This document shows positions 59,245 through 64,000 of a DNA stretch of 64,000 bases, piece after piece. A program made the translations under genes and the position numbers. Position 1 is the first letter of the stretch; every line of letters starts with the position of its first letter. The stretch is from Falsiroseomonas tokyonensis (GTDB lineage: Bacteria > Pseudomonadota > Alphaproteobacteria > Acetobacterales > Acetobacteraceae), in the NCBI RefSeq assembly GCF_019024325.1, contig NZ_JAFNJS010000012.1:1-64000 (forward strand), read 5' to 3'. The notes below the pieces were generated by a model. It did not search any database. It had not been told where the DNA came from and saw only the letters and a program-made list of their open reading frames with translations.

Positions 59245-60486
59245 ATGATCGACTCCACAGCGGTGCGCGCCGCGCGGCGGCAGGCGCTGGTCCTCACCGG
59301 CTTGTTGCTTGCGGTGGGCGGCCTCTATCTCGGGCTGCTGGGCTGGCGAAGCACGGATGTGGATTGGTGGTTCGTGCCCTGGATGGAGCACATCATCCAG
59401 CACGGCGCGCGGGCGTCGCTCGCCGAGCCGATCGAGATCCAGGTCGCAGGCGCACAGGGTTTCGCAAATTACACGCCGCCCTATCTGTACCTGCTGATCC
59501 TGGCAGGATTCGCGTCGGACGTGCTGTCCTCCTTCGCGCTTGTGAAGCTGGTGGCGGTCGGTGGCGCGGTGTTCTGTGCAGGCTGCGTCTTTTATCTTCT
59601 GCGGGCGCTGGTGCCCCCGGGCGTGGCGCTGCTCGGTGCCGCCGGCGTGCTGCTTCTGCCGACCGTCGCGCTGAACGGCGCGGCCTGGGGCCAGACGGAT
59701 ACGATCTGGTCCGGGCTGGCGGTGCTCGTGGTGGCCTTCGCGCTGCGGGAGCGCTGGGCCGCGATGCTGATCACCTTCGGCGTCGCGCTGGCCTTCAAGC
59801 TCCAGGCGATCTTCATCGCGCCCTTCATCCTCCACATCATCCTCTCCCGCCGCGTCGGGCTGCGCTACTGGCCGCTGCCGCTGCTGGCCTATGCGGCGAT
59901 GATGCTGCCGGCCTGGCTTGCGGGCCGCCCCGCCTGGGATCTGGCGAGGGTGTATCTCGACCAGGCCGGAACCTATCGCTGGCTGTCGATGAACGCGCCC
60001 AATCCCTGGTCCTTCGTGCAGTATCTGCGGCTGGTGCCCTACGAGACCGGCGTCATCATCGGGACACTCGCCACCATCCTGGCCGCGCTGCTGCTGGGCG
60101 GGCTGTCGGTCCTCTGGCGGCGGCTGGAACGGGTTGACCTGCTGTTGCTGGCGGTCGTGGTGGCGGGCAGCATGCCCTACCTGCTGCCCAAGATGCACGA
60201 CCGCTACTTCTTCCTGGCCGATGTGCTGGCCTACGCGCTCGCGATCAGCCGGCCTCGCCCGTGGACGATCGGCGTGGCGGTTGCGATCCAGCTCGGCTCG
60301 CTGGGCGCCTATGCGGCCCACATGCTCGACTTCGCCCCGGGGAAATACCTCGGCGCGCTGCTCATCGGCGCGGCGCTGGTGGTGGCCCTTGGCCAGCTGC
60401 TGCGGGCCTTGCGGCGGCCGGGTGCCGGGCTGTCGCGCCACGCTTCGCTCTGGCCGGCCAGGGCCGGCGCCCGGTCGGTTGGTTGA
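59245..60486 (+). CDS. Polytopic membrane glycosyltransferase (GT-C type)
   Basis: 413 residues from the ATG at 59245 (GGAGAAG upstream). About ten helices. The first loop contains VDWWFVPWMEHI followed by NYTPPYLYLLILAG, and later WGQTDTIWSGLAVLVVA and MPYLLPKMHDRYFF, features of GT87/GT39-like lipid-linked-sugar glycosyltransferases (mannosyl or arabinosyl). It likely uses the polyprenyl sugar made and flipped by its neighbours to decorate a surface glycan. Confidence 0.82.
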   Translation: MIDSTAVRAARRQALVLTGLLLAVGGLYLGLLGWRSTDVDWWFVPWMEHIIQHGARASLAEPIEIQVAGAQGFANYTPPYLYLLILAGFASDVLSSFALVKLVAVGGAVFCAGCVFYLLRALVPPGVALLGAAGVLLLPTVALNGAAWGQTDTIWSGLAVLVVAFALRERWAAMLITFGVALAFKLQAIFIAPFILHIILSRRVGLRYWPLPLLAYAAMMLPAWLAGRPAWDLARVYLDQAGTYRWLSMNAPNPWSFVQYLRLVPYETGVIIGTLATILAALLLGGLSVLWRRLERVDLLLLAVVVAGSMPYLLPKMHDRYFFLADVLAYALAISRPRPWTIGVAVAIQLGSLGAYAAHMLDFAPGKYLGALLIGAALVVALGQLLRALRRPGAGLSRHASLWPARAGARSVG

Positions 60487-60491
60487 GGGGG

Positions 60492-61697
60492 ATGACGATG
60501 CCCGCCAACGCAGGACCTGCCTCCGGGCATCGCACCGATTCCCTCGATGTCGGCCGCGGCATCTGCTCGGTGCTCGTGCTGCTGTTCCATGGCCTGCTGG
60601 TGCTGCGGATCGACGGCGTCGACAATCCCCACCTGTTGCCGGTCGATGTTTCGGATCCCTGGCTGCTGGCGCAGCATCTGCTGCTCGGCCTGGCCAATGG
60701 GCCGGCCTACGTCACCTTCTTCTTCGTCCTCAGCGGCACCGTGCTGGCGCTGTCGCTGGACCGCGACCCGCCCGCCCATGCGGGTGCCGTTCTGGGCTAC
60801 CTGGTGCGGCGCGGCTTCCGGCTGTATCCGCTGCTCATCGTCAGCGCGGGCATCGCGGCGCTGCTGCATCTGTACTATTTCGAGCTGCGCGACTGGCCGC
60901 AGGCGACCAGCTGGTTCAACGACAGCTTCAAGATCGACCCGGCCGAGCTTCCGGCGGAGTTCCTGGCGAATGCGCAGGGCCGCAGCGCCACGCTCAATGG
61001 GCCGGCCTGGTCGATCAAGGTGGAGATCCTGGCCTCCGCGGCCTTCCCCGTGCTGTACCTGCTCTCGCTGACCGCGCGCCGCGCCGTGCCGGCGGCGCTG
61101 GTGCTGTGCGCCGCGATGTTCCTGCTGCCGGGCAGCGCCGCACGATGGCACCACATGAACGTCTTCCTGTTCTGCTTCTTCCTGGGCGCGCTGTTGCCGC
61201 GATGGGGGCGGCCCGTCGCGACCTGGCTGCTGCGGCTCGGCCGCTGGCCGCGGATGGCGGTGCTGGCGCTGCTGACGCTGGTCTTCCTGTTCTCGCGCAG
61301 GCTGCTGGCCCCCGATGCCTTCGCGCCGCCCGGCGCCGTGTTGCTGGAGGCGCTGTGCGCCGCGGTGGCCGTCGTGCTGCTGCTGCACGGGCGCGACCGC
61401 GTCTTCTTTCATGCCGCACCCATGCGCCTACTGGCCCGGCTGTCCTTCGGCCTCTATCTGCTGCATATGATCGTGCTCAGCGTCATCGGCCATGCGGTGC
61501 TGCCATGGCTGCCGGTGCAGCTCGGGCCGGTGGCGGCGCTGGGCTGGGGCCTGCTGCTGACGCTGTTGGCCTTCTGCATCACGCTGCCCCTCGCCTGGGT
61601 GCTGCACGCCCTGGTGGAGCGCCCGATGCAGCAGCTCGGCCGCGTCATCGCGACGCGCCTGGCGAGGCGCCCGAGCCCGCTGCAGCGCGCCGCCTGA
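60492..61697 (+). CDS. Acyltransferase-3 family membrane protein
   Basis: 401 residues. Starts SLDVGRGICSVLVLLFHGLLV with the family Arg/His (RG and FH) and has TFFFVLSGTVLALSLDR, YLVRRGFRLYPLL, and a C-terminal LARLSFGLYLLHMIVLSVIGH. Ten helices. OafA/NodX-type enzymes O-acetylate polysaccharides, periplasmic side. The ATG at 60492 follows GAGGGG; an upstream frame start is not supported. Confidence 0.92.
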   Translation: MTMPANAGPASGHRTDSLDVGRGICSVLVLLFHGLLVLRIDGVDNPHLLPVDVSDPWLLAQHLLLGLANGPAYVTFFFVLSGTVLALSLDRDPPAHAGAVLGYLVRRGFRLYPLLIVSAGIAALLHLYYFELRDWPQATSWFNDSFKIDPAELPAEFLANAQGRSATLNGPAWSIKVEILASAAFPVLYLLSLTARRAVPAALVLCAAMFLLPGSAARWHHMNVFLFCFFLGALLPRWGRPVATWLLRLGRWPRMAVLALLTLVFLFSRRLLAPDAFAPPGAVLLEALCAAVAVVLLLHGRDRVFFHAAPMRLLARLSFGLYLLHMIVLSVIGHAVLPWLPVQLGPVAALGWGLLLTLLAFCITLPLAWVLHALVERPMQQLGRVIATRLARRPSPLQRAA

Positions 61698-62004
61698 TGC
61701 CGACGGCGCCTTGGCAGGACCGCTTCCAGGCCCATCGAAGGCCGGGAGGAGATCTTCGACCTCCATGGCTTCAGGGCAGTGCGGTGAACGGGCCTGCTGC
61801 GTGACGCAGAAGCGGCGGGCCGGCTTCCCTTCGCAGCGGCGCCGCGCGCAGGCCGATCCACGGGAATGAGGCGACCCGCCGCGACAGGCCCAGGCGCCAA
61901 GCGGCAGGACACCAGGCCGCACGGCCTTGTCTCATCGTGCGGTTCCATGGCAGATCGGCCATGTCCTCGCTGCAGGTCGGTGCAACACGGCGCGTGGCGA
62001 AGCT
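61698..62004. other. Gap between acyltransferase and ligase
   Basis: 307 bases between convergent genes. No supported gene and no obvious hairpin. Confidence 0.45.
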
Positions 62005-63453
62005 TCAGCCTGGCCGGTCCGGGCCGTCCCCATCCGCAGCGCGCCGCTGCAGCACGCGGCGCGGCATCGATGCCGCGCCGCCCCGCGATTGCGCCCGGTA
62101 GATCATCGCACTTCCGCTGCCCAGGCCGAGCAGCACCCAGAACCAGATCCCAAGCATCGGCCCCTCGATCGCGACATCGAAGGACGCGTTCACCAGGATG
62201 GAAGCCAGGTAGCAGGCGAGGAAGAGAAACAGCCGGAACCAGGCCGGCTCGCCACGCTGCCGCGCCAGCAGCATGCTGCGTCCCATCATGCCGAACCACG
62301 AGGCCAGCATCGCCAGCCACAGGACCAGGCCCGGCACCCCGGTGCGTGCCAGGATGGTCATGTGGGCGTTGTGCGGGCTGCGCAGGATCGGCGTGCCGGG
62401 CACCACAGTGCCCTGATACCCATCCGATTCCGCCAGCGAGATGCCGAAACCCTTGCCGGTCCAGAAATATTGGCCGTGCACGGTGTAGCCCAGGATGTCG
62501 TCCCACCAGCGCAGGCGCCAGAGCTTGGTCCCGTCGAGCCCCGCCTCCGAGGTGTCGCTGAAGATGCTGAGCACGTTCAGCATGATCTGTTCGAGGCTCA
62601 CCTCGCGGGTTGTGGCGCCGAGTTCGAGCCCGTCCGCCGCCACGGATGCGGCACCCGCCAGCACCAGAGCGACGCCGAGCGCCTTCAGCGCATCGAGGGT
62701 CTTGCCTGAAGCCAGGATTGCGCAGCCGACCGGCAGGGCGATCGCCAACATCCCGCCCCGGCTCTGGCCGGCCGTCATTCCGATCCCCGCCAGCAGCAGC
62801 AGCAGCCAGAGCCAGTTGACGCGCTGGAAGAACAGCAGGGCGAAGACCGTGGCGCCCGCCAGGTGCACCGCCACCTCCCCGGGCCGCAGCAGGACCAGCG
62901 GGAGGCCGGAGCCCGGCCAGGTGGGGACCAGCTGCGGGACCAGGGCCAGCGCATAGGGCACCAGGGCATAGCTGCCGAAGATCAGCGCGAATGTGCTGAA
63001 CAGGCCGAGAATGAGGGGCAGCCGGCCCGGTCGCTGCAGCAGCAGCCCGCAGGCGATGAAGGCGAAGGCGCCATACAGCAGCAGCACGCTGTCCCGCAGC
63101 GCATCGATGCCGTGGATGCCGATATAGGGCACCGTCCGGATCACCCCCCAGAGGCACAGCACCGCCAGCAGCAGGTTCGGCAGGTTGGTCAGCGTGCCGT
63201 AGAGGCAGCCGCTGAACAGCAGCACCAGCACGCCCAGGCCGAGCAGGATTTCGCCGATATAGAGCGGCGCCAGTCCGAGATAGGCGAAGCCCTTGCCGAA
63301 GATCGCATAGCCGCACAGGCTCACGGCGAGGGCCATGAGATAGCGATCGCCAAGGCTCTGGCGCACGGCCGGGCGCGGCACGCGCCGCATCGCGGCGCCC
63401 GGGAGGGGCACGGGTTTCGGCCCGGGAAGGGGCAGGGCGTCAGGATGCCTCAT
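62005..63453 (-). CDS. O-antigen ligase / Wzy-like polymerase
   Basis: 482 residues from the ATG at 63453 that overlaps the upstream stop (ATGA). About twelve helices and a large periplasmic loop with WRLRWWDDILGYTVHGQYFW and LRSPHNAHMTILARTGVPGL, the O-antigen ligase (Wzy_C) signature (H.H region as PHNAHM). It ligates or polymerises polyprenyl-linked glycans in the periplasm. A 31-residue in-frame extension is rejected. Confidence 0.88.
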   Translation of the reverse strand: MRHPDALPLPGPKPVPLPGAAMRRVPRPAVRQSLGDRYLMALAVSLCGYAIFGKGFAYLGLAPLYIGEILLGLGVLVLLFSGCLYGTLTNLPNLLLAVLCLWGVIRTVPYIGIHGIDALRDSVLLLYGAFAFIACGLLLQRPGRLPLILGLFSTFALIFGSYALVPYALALVPQLVPTWPGSGLPLVLLRPGEVAVHLAGATVFALLFFQRVNWLWLLLLLAGIGMTAGQSRGGMLAIALPVGCAILASGKTLDALKALGVALVLAGAASVAADGLELGATTREVSLEQIMLNVLSIFSDTSEAGLDGTKLWRLRWWDDILGYTVHGQYFWTGKGFGISLAESDGYQGTVVPGTPILRSPHNAHMTILARTGVPGLVLWLAMLASWFGMMGRSMLLARQRGEPAWFRLFLFLACYLASILVNASFDVAIEGPMLGIWFWVLLGLGSGSAMIYRAQSRGGAASMPRRVLQRRAADGDGPDRPG

Positions 63454-64000
63454 GGCAGGCAGCACCGGCGCAGACGGGCCGCGATCTCGGTCCAGTCGCC
63501 GTGGCGCAGCACCAGCGCATGGGCGGCGGCGGCGCGCGCCTGCCATTCGGCGGGCGTCAGCGCCTCGGCCGCGTGCAGCGCCGCGGCGACCGCGGCGGCG
63601 GAATGCTCCGCGATGGGCAGCCCGGCCTGCTCCGCCACCACCGCCGCGCGCAGGCCGGTGCCCGCCGTGACGATCAGCGGCAGGCCGAGCAGCCCGGCCT
63701 CCAGCGCCGCAAGCGGAACGCCCTCATAGCGTGAGGCCATGACGAAGTAGTCGCATTCCCGCAGCACGGCATCGCGCATGTCGCCGAAATGCGGCCCCAG
63801 GATGGTGACGCGCCCAGCGATGCCGAGCCGCGACGCCATCCGCGCCAGCTCCGCCTGCGCCGGACCGCTGCCCAGCATCGTCAGCCGCCCGGCCCCGCCG
63901 GCGCTGGCATAGGCAGCGAAGCCTTCGAGCAGCAGGTCGAGGCCCTTGTGGGCGATGGCGTAGCGGCCGCAATAGGCGAAATGCGGAAACGCCGCGGAGG
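63450..64000 (-). CDS. Glycosyltransferase (GT4-like), C-terminal part
   Basis: Runs off the right edge; about 180 residues are visible. Features: FAYCGRYAIAHKGLDLLLEGF, LTMLGSGPAQAELARM, VTILGPHFGDMRDAVL and the donor-binding motif SRYEGVPLAALEAGLLGLPLI (E-x7-E type). Typical GT-B retaining glycosyltransferase. Stop overlaps the ligase start. Confidence 0.85.
   Translation of the reverse strand, partial: SAAFPHFAYCGRYAIAHKGLDLLLEGFAAYASAGGAGRLTMLGSGPAQAELARMASRLGIAGRVTILGPHFGDMRDAVLRECDYFVMASRYEGVPLAALEAGLLGLPLIVTAGTGLRAAVVAEQAGLPIAEHSAAAVAAALHAAEALTPAEWQARAAAAHALVLRHGDWTEIAARLRRCCLP

Noticed and set aside
58579-60441. A 620-codon minus-strand frame rich in Gln, His and Arg
   Set aside because: Shadow of the UbiA, GtrA and glycosyltransferase genes, which have clear motifs on the other strand.

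Overview
The window comes from a high-GC alphaproteobacterium. The gene styles (FixL/FixJ/FixK circuit, a partial WecG/ExoY-type polysaccharide locus, an alphaproteobacterial initiator tRNA) suggest Acetobacteraceae or a close relative; that placement is inference from gene content, not from a marker gene.

Region 1 (1-670): the end of an initiator tRNA gene, a strong hairpin terminator and an IS21 (istB) remnant. Region 2 (669-28,000) is a stress and low-oxygen physiology island: two tandem-domain universal stress proteins, two DUF2267 proteins (one truncated), a CBS-CBS-BON protein, a ferric-reductase-like flavocytochrome, alanine dehydrogenase, a phosphoribosyltransferase, Hsp20, a GroEL paralogue without GroES, an operon of acetyl-CoA synthetase-like ligase + pyruvate-dehydrogenase-type E1alpha/E1beta/E2 + acyl carrier protein, an ABC exporter with its membrane fusion protein, a DUF6064 membrane protein and a P-type cation ATPase. 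Scattered among them are many broken genes whose identity is still readable (cyclic 2,3-diphosphoglycerate synthetase-like, Acg-type nitroreductase, PolX/HhH C-terminus, PRPP synthetase and metallo-beta-lactamase ends, alcohol dehydrogenase, host-attachment protein).

Region 3 (28,050-29,280) is a pile of IS3 and IS630 fragments followed by an A+T-richer strip. Region 4 (29,280-36,700) is the control centre: fixJ, a HisKA_2-type kinase, a membrane-bound FixL that keeps the haem-PAS residues, a degenerate receiver, fixK, a phasin-like gene and a phaB stub. Region 5 (37,615-42,150) returns to stress genes: Zn alcohol dehydrogenase, an intact host-attachment protein, a beta-CASP RNA-processing metallo-hydrolase and a frameshifted LOG-family gene.

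I find five FixK/FNR-type palindromes (TTGA-N6-TCAA or one to two mismatches) in non-coding DNA: between ald and DUF2267 (6097), before hsp20-groEL (8687), before DUF6064 (23052), between the degenerate receiver and fixK (35111) and before the phasin-like gene (36049). In three places the centre lies about 65-67 bases before the start codon. The simplest reading is a self-contained oxygen-sensing circuit (FixL to FixJ to FixK) next to its own target genes. The gene content strongly resembles the mycobacterial DosR dormancy regulon (USP, CBS, Hsp20, CtpF-like ATPase, Acg, phosphoribosyltransferase), but under a different oxygen sensor. This is the most interesting system in the window.

Region 6 (42,156-64,000) is a surface-polysaccharide locus: GDP-mannose synthesis, UDP-xylose synthase-like epimerase, polyprenyl-phosphate glycosylphosphotransferase, WecG/TagA glycosyltransferase, Wzc-like co-polymerase/ATPase, Wza-like lipoprotein, an outer-membrane barrel, a LuxR regulator with a receiver lacking its aspartate, an adhesin fragment, two GNAT-type proteins, a HAD phosphatase plus UbiA prenyltransferase pair (decaprenyl-phosphoribose type), GtrA, a membrane glycosyltransferase, an acyltransferase-3 protein, an O-antigen ligase and the end of a GT4-type glycosyltransferase running off the window.
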